Shown piece by piece: positions 42,786 through 52,713 of a DNA stretch of 64,000 nucleotides. Position 1 is the stretch's first letter. Every line of letters starts with the position of its first letter. Made by a program: the position numbers and the translations under genes. The notes beneath the pieces were generated by a model. The model was given only the letters and a program-made list of their open reading frames with translations, did not search any database and was not told the DNA's origin. The stretch comes from Caulochytrium protostelioides (Eukaryota > Chytridiomycota > Caulochytriomycetes > Caulochytriales > Caulochytriaceae), in the NCBI GenBank assembly GCA_003615045.1, contig ML014141.1, forward strand, positions 62,001-126,000, written 5' to 3'.

Positions 42786-42793
42786 TATATAAG
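42786..42793 (+). promoter_or_regulatory. TATA-like box upstream of the kinase-WW gene
   Basis: TATATAAG 420 bp before the ATG at 43214. The distance leaves room for a 5' UTR intron or exon. Confidence 0.45.
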
Positions 42794-43213
42794 CGATCGT
42801 GCGCTGTTGCGTGAAACGGCAGCAGGACCGTCACACTCCACGGTCGACATGGGCGCGGGTGTGCAGGTGGTATTGGTGGTGGATGGGCCCATGAATGGGT
42901 GTACGCAGGCGTGCCATGCATAACACGATTGACGAGGGGTCCTTCAAGGCGGCGTCAAGGTCTCCCGGCGGCGACGGATCTTCCTGCCGCGCTTCCACTT
43001 CCCGTCGACGTGCTGTCGACGATCCTCTGCTGACACCGAGGCCCTGCATCCACGCACTGACCGAGACGAGTCGGCGTCCATCTCGCCCACGGCTCGTCCT
43101 GATACCATACCGAGATCGCGACGGCGGCCGGGCCCTTATCGGATCATTCGATCGTGCTTTCCCTTCCATCAGACCCGTCGGCCACGGCCCTTGACGGCAG
43201 CACCCGCGCCACG

Positions 43214-45655
43214 ATGCCGGACCGGTTCTGGCCCGAGCGCCGGGTCTTCGGCCACGACGATGTGTGGTATGGCCAGGACACGGTCAACGAAACGTCAGTC
43301 ATGCTGAAATTCTACGACCGTGAGGCCTGGTCGGACAGCGCAGCCAACAAGCGCACCCAGCTCGAAGTCGGTACGCTCAAGGAATTCGCGGGTCGGTTCC
43401 CCGCGCTGTTCAGCCATGTGCTTGAGTTCGTCGCGAACGACCAGGACCAGTATGTCCTGGTGCTGCAGCGCGGCCAGACGACGCTGCTGGACCACCTGGT
43501 CAAGCAGCGCGTGTTCAGCGAGACGGTGGCGCGCGTCGCCGCGTTCCAGATCCTCACGATCATCCGCGCCATCCACAACGACTCCAAGGTCCACCGCGAT
43601 ATCCAGCCGGGCAACTTTATCGTCCTGAACACCAACGACCTGCGCACCATCAAGCTCTTTGATGTCAGCGTCATCGAAGGCGAGCTCGGGTTCAACCACT
43701 GCCACGGCTTGGCGGGCACCAAGCGCTATAGCGCGCCCGAGATGGGCCGCAAACCCTACGGCAAGGCCGTCGATCTCTGGAGCCTCGGCGTGATCGCGTA
43801 CACCCTGCTCATGGGCCGCCACCCGTTCGAAGACGAGGCCGCGACGCCCACGAGCTCCACCTCCCTCTCTGCGCCCAAGCCCCTCGACCGGCTGCGCAAA
43901 GTCGCCGCCAGCGTCGCCCACCACGCCAGCGGCACCGGCGGCGGCAGCGGCACGACGACGACGCCCACCGCCTCCGCGAACCATGGCAGTAGCAGCACCG
44001 GCAGCGGCGGCACGAGTGGGATGGCGCGCGCGTTCACGTCGATGCGCCAGGTGACGCAGCAAGTCCAAAAGCATATCCGTGCGGCCGACGGCGACAGCAC
44101 CACCGCGCTCAAGGCCCTCTCGTTTGACCATCCACTCAGCGGCGTGCCCGTGACTGCGGGTGCTCAGGACTGGATCCGGAGCCTGCTGCAGGTGGACCCG
44201 AAACTCCGCCCGACCGCGCAGCAGGCCATGGAGCACCCCTACATGGTCGACCTGACGCGCCAGGGCGCGCTCACCTACCCGCTCGCTGTGGATATCCCGG
44301 GCTTCCCGGACTGGAAGGAGCTCACCGCCCTCGACGGCCGCATCTACTACTACGACCACGCCTCCAATATGGCCTCCTGGTCACATCCGCGGCACGAGGT
44401 CGCGCTTCACCCTGACGATCTCGCCAAGGCCAAAACCGTCTCCCGGTCATCGAAACCGCGCTCCGGCGACCGCGGCCGTGAGCACAGCGGCGTCCGCAGC
44501 AGCGGCCACGCGTCCCGCGGAAGCTCTGCCGAGCGCCGCCAAACCCGCGCCGGCCTCTCGCGCGAGGAGCGCGACGCCCGCGCTGCCCGCCGATCGCCGC
44601 CCTCGCCGCGCGCCACCGACGCCAACGAGGCGCCGTCCGCCGCCGCCGCCGCCTCCTCATCCGCCGCGGCGCCCCGCCGCGCCCGCGTCCGCTTCGGCGG
44701 ACCCGACCAGCCCGACGCCGTCGTCGTCATCGGCCATGCGTCCGGCACCGGGTCCCCGGCGACCTCGACGGCCTCGTCCTCGCCGCGGACGACGCCCGAC
44801 GCATCGCCGAACGCGACGCCGGCCGCGACGAACGGCGCGGCGGGATCGCGGCTGGCGGCGGCCGTGCGCGCTGCGCAGCGCGCCGCGCGCGACTCGCCGC
44901 CCTCGGAGGCGCGCTCGATTCTGCCGGCTGCCTCGGACGCCGCGGGCGCGTCGACGCCGGCGCCGGCGCCGGCGCCGGCGCCGCCACGCCGGAAGCGCGT
45001 CCCGCCACCCGTGCCGCCGCACGACGCGCCGCCGGCCTCGGCGCCACCCGAACGCCCGCGCCAGGTGAGCTCCGTCATCCCGGGCCTGCCGGACTGGCGG
45101 CAGTGCCAGAACGCCGACGGCTCGGTCCACTACTACAACGTGCGGACCGGCGTCAGCACGTGGGAGTCGCCGCTCGACGCGCGGCCGGCCTCCCGCACGG
45201 CCACCGCGGCCGACCCGTCGCCGTCGCGCGCCGCGCCGTCCTTGCACAGCACCAAACCGCTCCCGCCGCCGGTCCCGTCGCGCCGCGACGCCCCGCCCGC
45301 GCCCGCGCCCGCGCCGCTCCGCGTCGCCACCACCGATTTGCTGACGAGCCCGAGCGACCCGCGGCGCGTCGCGAGCGCCGGCACCGCGGCGGCGGCGGCG
45401 GGCGCCGGCGCTCATCCGTCGTGGCCGGACCGGATCGACAGCGCGACGGCCACGCCCGCGTCGTCCGGATCGGTGCCGCCCTCGGCGGCGTCGTCGTCAG
45501 GCCGAGCGGCCGCGCCAGCCGCACCGCCGCCGCCGCCGGCCTCGAGCCGCTCCCGTGGCGGCCCCGCGACGTTGGCGGCGGCCGGCCGGCGTCCCACGCA
45601 TTTCACGTCGCTGACGGCCGATCACCCGCCCGACCAAGCTGTGCTCCAGCACTGA
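43214..45655 (+). CDS. Protein kinase with DVS in place of DFG, followed by two WW domains
   Basis: 813 residues from the ATG at 43214; a few open codons precede it without an ATG. The kinase domain occupies about residues 5-355. The beta3 lysine is in VMLKFYD (Lys32). The catalytic loop is VHRDIQPGNF (His127, Asp129, Asn134). The metal-binding motif is LFDVSV, DVS instead of DFG (Asp150). The activation segment ends GTKRYSAPEM, and DLWSLGVIAYTLLMGRHPFED is typical. There is no clear glycine-rich loop. A Ser/Gly/Thr-rich insertion (about 215-300) lies before the last helices. Two WW domains follow: GFPDWKELTALDGRIYYYDH...SWSHP (about 363-392) and GLPDWRQCQNADGSVHYYN...TWESP (about 623-653), with both Trp and the Tyr block intact. 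These bind proline-rich motifs. The rest is Pro/Ala/Ser-rich. All residues for phosphotransfer seem present, so it may be active. Partners are unknown. Confidence 0.88.
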   Translation: MPDRFWPERRVFGHDDVWYGQDTVNETSVMLKFYDREAWSDSAANKRTQLEVGTLKEFAGRFPALFSHVLEFVANDQDQYVLVLQRGQTTLLDHLVKQRVFSETVARVAAFQILTIIRAIHNDSKVHRDIQPGNFIVLNTNDLRTIKLFDVSVIEGELGFNHCHGLAGTKRYSAPEMGRKPYGKAVDLWSLGVIAYTLLMGRHPFEDEAATPTSSTSLSAPKPLDRLRKVAASVAHHASGTGGGSGTTTTPTASANHGSSSTGSGGTSGMARAFTSMRQVTQQVQKHIRAADGDSTTALKALSFDHPLSGVPVTAGAQDWIRSLLQVDPKLRPTAQQAMEHPYMVDLTRQGALTYPLAVDIPGFPDWKELTALDGRIYYYDHASNMASWSHPRHEVALHPDDLAKAKTVSRSSKPRSGDRGREHSGVRSSGHASRGSSAERRQTRAGLSREERDARAARRSPPSPRATDANEAPSAAAAASSSAAAPRRARVRFGGPDQPDAVVVIGHASGTGSPATSTASSSPRTTPDASPNATPAATNGAAGSRLAAAVRAAQRAARDSPPSEARSILPAASDAAGASTPAPAPAPAPPRRKRVPPPVPPHDAPPASAPPERPRQVSSVIPGLPDWRQCQNADGSVHYYNVRTGVSTWESPLDARPASRTATAADPSPSRAAPSLHSTKPLPPPVPSRRDAPPAPAPAPLRVATTDLLTSPSDPRRVASAGTAAAAAGAGAHPSWPDRIDSATATPASSGSVPPSAASSSGRAAAPAAPPPPPASSRSRGGPATLAAAGRRPTHFTSLTADHPPDQAVLQH

Positions 45656-45951
45656 TGATTCGCATGCATGGCCTCTTCTTTTCTCTGATTCTCGTTCTTT
45701 CGTTCTTTCTGTTCTTCGTTGCTGTATCCGTTCATCGATGGCTCCCCTTTTTTGTGTTATCCTCGTTCATGCTATCGTCTATACGGAGATGAAGAAAAGG
45801 GCGGACGGCATGACCGGGTCTCTTAAACTCTTTGGAGGAGAATTTATCCGATCGCCGCCCCATCGGGGAACGCACAAACGAACGAACAAGCGGCAACGAG
45901 CCACAGGGTTCGCGCTCTCTCTACAATGAACACGCGCATCACCAACACCCC

Positions 45952-47103
45952 TTAGGTGCGCAGGATCTGCGACAGGTCGCTGACGTTGCCGCCGCGGTAG
46001 GTCCCGGGGGCCCCCGACTTGTTAGGCGCCTCGCGGCCGGCCAGCCCGCGGCCTGTGCCGTCAGCATTGAACCGCTCCTTGTGCGAGCCCGTGTATCCCG
46101 CCGTGTTGGTGAGACGGTCGAACACCGACCCGCCGGCCGGCGACGACGCCGCATACGCTTTGCCGGCGGTCTTGGTCGCCGCGGCCTTCGACGCGGCCGC
46201 CGTCTTGGCCGCCGCGGGACGCGTGGAGGTCGACGGTGTCGGAGTCACGCGCTTGGGCGGCGGCGTCGACGCCGACAGGCTGCCCTGCGAGCCGAGCGGC
46301 GTTCGCTGCGTCGCGGTGCGGCGCGTGCCGGCGGCCGTAGCCGTCGTGTTCGCGGTGCGCTCTGCGGTCTTGAGGGGCACGCCGCGGACGGTCGCGCCGC
46401 TGCGGTCGAGGATCTGGCTCAGGTCAGCGGTCGGCGCCGGCGCATCGCGCCCGGCCAAACCGCGGCCGCGGCCTTCCTCGTCGAAGCGGAGCTTGTGGGT
46501 GCCCGTGTACTGCGACGTGTCAGTCAGACGGTTGTGAGCGCCCTTCGCATCGGGAGTCTGGATGGCCATCAACCCACAAAAAAAAATACAGCAAGTAGGT
46601 GTGAGTCGAGATTCCAGTAGGAGGACAAAGGCGTGTTCGCTATGGGCTGCCGCTGAATGACGTCTGCTCTGATCCATGACCATGACCATCATCAGGATCA
46701 TGGTCATCGTAAACGATCATGATAGACCCATGCCATGCAGTGAACTTACAGTGCCGGACGCTTTCGGGCCCTTAGACTGGCAGATCTGCGCAATGAGTTT
46801 CTGCTGGGCATCGACGGCTCCCCCAAACTTCTTTTCAGCGAGGAGCCGCAGCACTTCCTGGAACTGGCCGAAGTCCATCTTGCGGCCGCCCTTGAGGACT
46901 TTGCTGAAGGAGATGTCGATCTCGGTCGTGGTGATGCGCTTGCCGTCGACGACTTTCGTCTCGCGGCACAGCTTCGCGAACTTGGCATTGTCCAGCTGGG
47001 GGCCGGCCAGGTTGTTCAGCGATCCATTGGAAGCGACGTTGCGCGACGCGCCAAAGTTCGCGTAGCTCTCGAAAACTACGCGGAGATCGTCGAGGTCAGC
47101 CAT
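45952..47103 (-). CDS. TPPP/p25-alpha protein with duplicated C-terminal motif, two exons
   Basis: Exon 1 is 47103-46750 and exon 2 is 46557-45952, giving 319 residues; the 192-bp intron starts GTAAGT and ends CCAG, phase 0. Exon 1 codes the p25-alpha domain: LRVVFESYANFGA, then KFAKLCRETKVVDGKRITTTEIDISF, then FGQFQEVLRLLAEKKF. Exon 2 begins with the family C-terminal motif RLTDTSQYTGTHKLRFDEEG, followed by GRGLAGRD. After a 90-residue Ala/Thr-rich spacer the same motif recurs as RLTNTAGYTGSHKERFNADG and GRGLAGRE. Both copies are followed by a DLSQILR-type helix (DLSQILDR and DLSQILRT), so the whole module is duplicated. TPPP proteins bind tubulin and bundle microtubules, and long-type members occur mainly in organisms with flagella. 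In a fungus this implies a zoosporic stage. TATA-like box 220 bp upstream. Confidence 0.94.
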
Positions 47104-47324
47104 GATGATGGTATCACTACGCTGAGGCGAAGCCGAAAAGGAAAAGAGAGAAGGGGCACACGAGCAGCACAGAGCAAAAAAGGAATAAAGTGGTTCGTGT
47201 CACACAAAGGCAAGGGGCTGGTTGGCACGTGAGGTCAACGGAGGCGCTGAATTGGGCATGAGAAACGCTAGGAGACGCCATCGCCAACCATAGGGCAAAC
47301 GCTCTGATCGACATCCAGCGCGGT

Positions 47325-47332
47325 CTTATATA
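47325..47332 (-). promoter_or_regulatory. TATA-like box upstream of TPPP
   Basis: TATATAAG on the minus strand, 222 bp before the TPPP ATG. Confidence 0.55.
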
Positions 47333-49463
47333 GCTCCCGGGCCATAGCATGACGGCCACTTCATCACTGATGCCTCCGTGCGCGGTCGCTGCGCCGATCG
47401 CTGCGGTCATCTGGCCCGCTCCGGCACAGGCGCCGCGCACTGAACACGACGGGTGAGTGAGCCCTGCCGAGGCATGCGGGGATCTTCGGCTAGGTCCGTG
47501 ATAAGCGTTCACCTGTTCTTCTTTGGAGCTATGGCGGAATAGATTGCCAGCTCGCTTGCGCCGGGAAATCCGGACGGCCGCCCCCGCCGCCGGCGTTCTG
47601 GCCGCCTACCCCCGCTCGCCCCCTCCTTCTGACTCACCCCATCGACCACGGCTCCGCCATCCTGACCACGACCATACTAACTGCCCATCGCGTGCCGAGG
47701 CCCCGAGCATGCGGGCGAGTGAGTGAGAAGTTGAAGGAGGTAGAACATGATCCGGTGACCGCGTGGGACCGCATGTAGGGTCATCATCCGGCATGACCTG
47801 ACGCGACCGTTATCCTAGCTTGATGCCAACAACTTTTCCTTACGATGGTTGACGTTCGCTTCGTCGTCGCTTCATCCGAACAGGGGCCACGGGTTTATGC
47901 GCTCGCGTGCTGGTAAGGCGTCATGGCCAGCGCCACACGCGCCGGGCTGACTCTGATGAGGTCTCTTGGTTGCTGATCGCCCATGAAGGTGATGCAGGGT
48001 GCAGTGGGTGAAGGTCGTTGCGTCGCGTCTCGATGCTGAAGCATGGACGAAAGTAGAAGTATCAGCATGAACGGCACGCGCGCATACGTGCCAACGTGTT
48101 GAGGGGGACGCGGCGAACGCGCTTCAGCCACGGTGCTCGTCGATGCGCTATGCCTTCGAGCCGAGTCGCTCAACGGGGGTGAGTGGCGAAGCACGGCGCA
48201 GGCGCTCGTGGCTGGATTACATTGTTTATCTCTTGAAGACCCGTACGCGATCGCGATCACTCGTTCCCGACGGGTGCCGCGACCGCGGGAGGGCGATGCG
48301 GGGTCAGGAGTCAGCCCATCCTGTGCTACAGCCTGCAGCTGAGATCACCACGCATGCATCGGATATCTCGGGTGGTGGGGGAGAGAAGGCCGGCGGGCCG
48401 CTCATGCGCCTCGGACACCATGCCACCAAGCCGACTCGAGGTCTGGCGAAACCATGGCCCTCGTGCAGCATGTTCTCGCGACGCTGGGGACGTTCTTGCG
48501 ACGTTCCCGGCGCTTGCTGTTTTTGCTGACCGTGTGTGCCGAGCCATCCTTCGTCACTTAGAGTGGAATGCACCTGCCTCCGGCTCGGCATCGGCGGCGG
48601 CGGACCCACATCGAAGCGCGACGAAAGGAGATGGCGACGAAAGGGGACGGCGACCTGTCCGATCTTGGGCCGTCTCGCATGATCGCATCCGCCATGCGTG
48701 GCAGCCTGGGAGGCCAGACCGAGCAGGATCGGGGCCCGCGGTCCGTACTTCAAGCCCGGCCCTTCGGTCGTCTCCTCCCGTGATCGAGCGGTCGTGCCAC
48801 AGCCCCATGACGATGCATCTCGATCATCGCGCGGCCCACTTGCAGATAGCCTTCTTGATGGATGGGTTGGTTCGGTATATTTGGACCACGGAGGGCGCAT
48901 CGGACCGCAGCTCGGGGCCCGCGTGGATGACAAATGCCGATGCGGTGGTACGCTCGACGGAGCGATCATCAAAAGCGCATACGCGTGGCAGGACCATGAG
49001 TAATGTCATGCTGTGCCGTGCAGGACTCCGCGGCCCGTACGCCACGTTCGGGGATGGCCGGCAAGGACGCCATCGACGACCGCTGGGGGACCACTCCACC
49101 GCTCCACGCTGACAAATATGCGCATATTTGGCAGAAAAAAAAAGCTCCTTCCATTCACGAGAGCTAGGTCCCACCTGTAAAACTCGGGACTCGTTAATTT
49201 GAAATGCACTTTCCATCTGAATCCCTCAGATTCGAAGCTATCTGATCGCGGTCATCATATCACTGAGGTGGTGGTCACACTGGGCCTCGATCACAGCGGG
49301 GTGACCTCACGATGCACGGCGTACGACGCGAGCAAGAAGTCTGCGGCCTTCCTTCCAAAGCGGACCTGTTGGATGGCCCGGCATGCACCTTCACTAACGC
49401 ACATTCCGACGTAATGAACGGGACATGCGAGGAATTAAAAGAGGGCTATGTCGCCATCCGTGG

Positions 49464-49471
49464 TATATAAT
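49464..49471 (+). promoter_or_regulatory. TATA-like box upstream of the GST gene
   Basis: TATATAAT 237 bp before the GST ATG, in an AT-richer stretch. Confidence 0.5.
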
Positions 49472-49707
49472 TAAGAACAGAGGCATGGCTGTCTCTCATA
49501 ATTTCGAGTGCTTGTTAGCGACACAATACGCGTCACGAAGCAGTGCGAACGGTCGTCTCGTGAAGAACCCTCTGTCCTTAACCTGCATATTGGTGCTTAT
49601 CTTCGTACCACCACCTTGCGCATCCTCATCGGGACCATCTTCATTCCTCATCTTCATTCCTATAGTTACTTTTTTCCCCTTTTCTCCACGAGTTGTCCGT
49701 TCTTATC

Positions 49708-50466
49708 ATGCCGGACATAACCCTCTACACGCTGCCCACGGCCAACAACGCCAAGATCTCGAGCCTGCTAGAGCTGCTGAACATCAGCTATGAGTACCGC
49801 TTCCTGGACGTGAGCAAGATGGAACACAAAGAGCCGTGGTTCCTAAAGATCTGCCCGAACGGCCGGATCCCCGCGATCATAGACCACCGCCGCAACAACT
49901 TTGCCGTCTGGGAGTCCGGCGCTATTATGCTCTACCTCGCCGAAAACTATGACACCGAGGGCCGCTACCTGCCGAAGGACCCCAAAGCACGCTCTGAGGT
50001 CATCCAATGGATCTTTTTTGTGAACACCGGACTCGCCCTCACGCTCGGCCAACTCTCGCACTTCCTTAACAATGCACCTGAGCAGGTCCCGTATGCCATC
50101 CAGCGCTACAGCGACGAGGTGACGCGGCTGTTCAAGGTGCTGGAGGACCGCCTTGAGGGCCGCGAGTACCTGGTGGGTAACACGCTCACAATCGCCGACA
50201 TCAACGCGCTTCCGGTGGTGCGCACCACGGTCGTGGTCGGCTTCACGCTGGCGCCATTCCCGCGCCTTCAGGCTTGGACAGAGCGCGTTCGGGCCGACCC
50301 CCAGATCCTCAAGAGCCTGCGCCCGCCCTCAGGCGAGCCTGACATGATCGAGCAGCTCGAGCAGGACATCACCAAGAAAGAGGTCATATTTGGCCCGAGC
50401 CGCAAAATCATTGAGCAACAATTCAAGCAGGAGCGGATCCTGTTGGCCCAGTACTGCAACGTCTAA
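49708..50466 (+). CDS. Ure2-like glutathione S-transferase
   Basis: 252 residues from the ATG at 49708. The thioredoxin-fold N-terminal domain (about 1-85) has TLYTLPTANNAKISSLLELL, then WFLKICPNGRIPAIID with the cis-Pro, and ESGAIMLYLAENY, the glutathione gamma-Glu site. The helical C-terminal domain (about 92-210) has the N-capping box LTIADINALPVV. The TANNAK segment corresponds to the TPN-x-K motif of Ure2p, YghU and YfcG, which act as disulfide-bond oxidoreductases or peroxidases with glutathione. The prion-like N-terminus of yeast Ure2p is absent. A C-terminal extension of about 40 charged residues is additional. Likely cytosolic redox or detoxification enzyme. Converges on the LEA-2 gene 113 bp away. 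Confidence 0.92.
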   Translation: MPDITLYTLPTANNAKISSLLELLNISYEYRFLDVSKMEHKEPWFLKICPNGRIPAIIDHRRNNFAVWESGAIMLYLAENYDTEGRYLPKDPKARSEVIQWIFFVNTGLALTLGQLSHFLNNAPEQVPYAIQRYSDEVTRLFKVLEDRLEGREYLVGNTLTIADINALPVVRTTVVVGFTLAPFPRLQAWTERVRADPQILKSLRPPSGEPDMIEQLEQDITKKEVIFGPSRKIIEQQFKQERILLAQYCNV

Positions 50467-50579
50467 GCCGCCGCCGCCCGTTTGGCCCGGGACGGCGACA
50501 CCGCTGTCCTTTGAGGAAAATCCATTCACCATTCAATATTATCTTCAATGGCGCCCGTTGATGAACGCAAAGGGGGGAT

Positions 50580-52301
50580 CTATACCGTTGGGGGCGCCAT
50601 GGCCCCCGTCTCGCGCGCACGAGCCGTGTCGTTGGCGACGAATGCATCCGGGTCAGAGACGGATGCCGCCGCGTCCGAGACGGAGACGGCGAGGTGGTTG
50701 GCGGGCCGCGTGGCCGCGGTCCGCAGGTGGGTGGTCGCCGAAGACGGCGCCGACGTCGACGTGAACGTCCGCGTCGGCTGCCACGAGGTGGACGGCGACG
50801 GCGACGGCGAGGCGGGCGGCGGCGGAGCGGCCTCGTTGCTGGCATCGCCGTCGGCCGGGGCGGGCACCTGCTTATGGTTGGTCTGCTGCATGATGTGCTG
50901 GACGGCGGGCCCCAGCCGGCCGGCGACTTCCTGGAGCTGCGCCTCGTTCAGGGGGCAGCTGACGCGGAAGTAGTGCCCGAGACTGGGGTTGGTCTCGATG
51001 CCGATGGCCTTGAGCCAGCCCATCTCGACGTCGGCGGTGTAGGGTACGCGCATCAAGCGCGCGACGTGGTTGCCCCACAGGGCGCAGGCGTCGAGGATCT
51101 CGAACAATGACGGATCGGCGATGGACGAGCCCTGGATCACCGGTGTGTACGTGATGACAAAGTCCATCGCGACGTCGGCCGCGCCGTACGCCGGCAGCCG
51201 CACGGCGCCGATGACGCCCGACCCGATCGGGTAGGTTTTTTGCTCCTGCAGCTTCTGCGTCGCGGTCGGGTTCATGCCCGCCTTGGTCAGCGCTTCCATA
51301 TCAGGCTCGAGCTGCGCGGTCATGTTGATGCGCTTCACGTCCAGGGGATACATGTTGTCGTTGATGATGTGCAGCTTCATGTTGAGCGAGAGCCGGATCG
51401 TCGTGTCCGAGCCGCTCGCGCTCAGCACCTCGAAACTCTCCGGATCGGCCGTCACGCGGTCTACCCGGAACGTCGGGATGCGCGGGAACAGGAAATAGAG
51501 AAACACGCCGAGCCCCGCCAGGATGACCACCAGCAGCAGCGAGCAGGTCCATTTGCCGCGCCGCGATGTTGGCCAGCAACAGCAGCAGCAGCGGCGGCAC
51601 CATCCCGGATTGTAGGGCTGGCGGTCGGCGGCATACGTATGCGTTGGCGGACCTCCGCCCTTGCCGCTGTTGGCGGCCGCATCGTAGCGGGGATACCGGC
51701 TGACGCCGACGCCGGGCGGCGGGCGTGGTGGTGCATGCCGCTCCTGATAGACCCACGCGGCCGGCTGGCCGTACTCGTTGAGCCCGCGGGGGGCCGGCCG
51801 CGCATCGAACCCGTCTGCATCGGCCGCCTCGTCGGCGGGCGTCGTATCCGCCGCATCGGCCTTGCGCGTAAACGGACTCTTGATCCAGGCCGCCCAGCCC
51901 TGCAGGTCCCAGCCCTGCTTGGCGGATGCCGCCTCCGCGTCCGCTGACGGCGAGGACGGTCCAGCCGTCGTCGTCGTCCTCGTCGTCTTCGTGGTTGTCG
52001 GCATCGCCGGCATCGCGCCGCTGCGGCCGTCGCCGGGGTAATACGTATCGTCAGAGTCCGGCGACCGATTCATATGGTGGCCGCCGCCGCCGCCGTACCG
52101 CGATCGGTAGGCATCCGAGGGCGGTGGCGGCGGGATCCGCATGCCCCCGGCGGGCGCGTAGACCGGTTTCCCGGGCCCAAGGGCATGGTCAGCGGCCCCG
52201 AAGGCGCCGTAGCCGCCGTACGGCGCATAGCTAGGGGCGCGACCATAGGCTGATGCCGGAGCGGAGCTGTCGGTATCACGGTTCTCGTCGTAGTAGGGCA
52301 T
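50580..52301 (-). CDS. LEA-2/NDR1-like single-pass membrane protein with cysteine cluster
   Basis: 573 residues from the ATG at 52301 (MPYYDENRDTDSS). The frame is open 67 codons further up, but that part is unremarkable. The first 250 residues are Pro/Gly/Tyr-rich and disordered. A juxtamembrane WCRRCCCCCWP, with five Cys in a row, directly precedes the transmembrane helix CSLLLVVILAGLGVFLYFLF (about 265-285). This is a likely palmitoylation site. The following domain (PRIPTFRVDRVTADP, then IRLSLNMKLHIINDNMYPLDV, then GVIGAVRLPAYGAADVAMDF) is the beta-sandwich LEA-2 (water stress and hypersensitive response) domain. This layout occurs in plant NDR1/HIN1-like proteins and in fungal vacuolar and plasma-membrane proteins. 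Orientation is probably N-terminus cytosolic. The C-terminus is Ser/Thr/Ala-rich. Function in fungi is poorly defined. Confidence 0.85.
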   Translation of the reverse strand: MPYYDENRDTDSSAPASAYGRAPSYAPYGGYGAFGAADHALGPGKPVYAPAGGMRIPPPPPSDAYRSRYGGGGGHHMNRSPDSDDTYYPGDGRSGAMPAMPTTTKTTRTTTTAGPSSPSADAEAASAKQGWDLQGWAAWIKSPFTRKADAADTTPADEAADADGFDARPAPRGLNEYGQPAAWVYQERHAPPRPPPGVGVSRYPRYDAAANSGKGGGPPTHTYAADRQPYNPGWCRRCCCCCWPTSRRGKWTCSLLLVVILAGLGVFLYFLFPRIPTFRVDRVTADPESFEVLSASGSDTTIRLSLNMKLHIINDNMYPLDVKRINMTAQLEPDMEALTKAGMNPTATQKLQEQKTYPIGSGVIGAVRLPAYGAADVAMDFVITYTPVIQGSSIADPSLFEILDACALWGNHVARLMRVPYTADVEMGWLKAIGIETNPSLGHYFRVSCPLNEAQLQEVAGRLGPAVQHIMQQTNHKQVPAPADGDASNEAAPPPPASPSPSPSTSWQPTRTFTSTSAPSSATTHLRTAATRPANHLAVSVSDAAASVSDPDAFVANDTARARETGAMAPPTV

Positions 52302-52661
52302 GGTGGGAGTGGTCGTGAGGGTGGTGGTTTCTGCGCCCCGCGGGGGCCGAGACAGGGGAGAATTCACGAAGAAACAGGAGCCGACCGTCGTCGTTCCAAC
52401 GTCGCCGGCAGAGGACGCGGCGAGGCGTAACGCCAGCGATTTGATACGCCCGCGTGTCGACGCAAGACCACAGCGAGACGTCGCCCCTCCTGCAGGATCC
52501 ACGAAACGAGGCCGAAGCGTCGGTGCGACGATGCGGATATGGTTGGCCGTTCGCGTGGTGGATCCGTCGGGCGCCGACGCGTGCGGAGACGCCGGAGACG
52601 CCTGAAAATCGGACAGCGGCCTGGCGGTGCGGCGCGGTTTGGCGTCGGAGTCGGGGTTTAT

Positions 52662-52713
52662 GGAGGGGTCTTGGCGGGGTCTTGGAGGGGTCTTGGAGGG
52701 GTCTTGGAGGGGG
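52662..52713. repeat. 11-bp tandem repeat, about 4.7 copies
   Basis: Copies of GGAGGGGTCTT, the second with one A-to-C change, and a partial last copy. It lies about 360-410 bp upstream of the LEA-2 start. Confidence 0.93.

Larger units (their letters stand above)
40019..43213. other. 3.2-kb divergent region between FAM72 and the kinase-WW gene
   Basis: No gene recognised. It holds a 16-bp direct repeat at 40687-40718, a hexamer repeat at 41309-41379, short GGTCACAGC-type repeats near 42450, and TATA-like boxes at both ends. A plus-strand frame from 41695 to 42765 is open but has no motif and weak coding bias. Confidence 0.55.
47104..49707. other. 2.6-kb divergent region between TPPP and the GST gene
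   Basis: No gene recognised. TATA-like boxes stand at both ends. The right 600 bp are less GC-rich than the average for the window. Open frames up to about 250 residues overlap on both strands near 48300-49100 without motifs. Confidence 0.55.
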
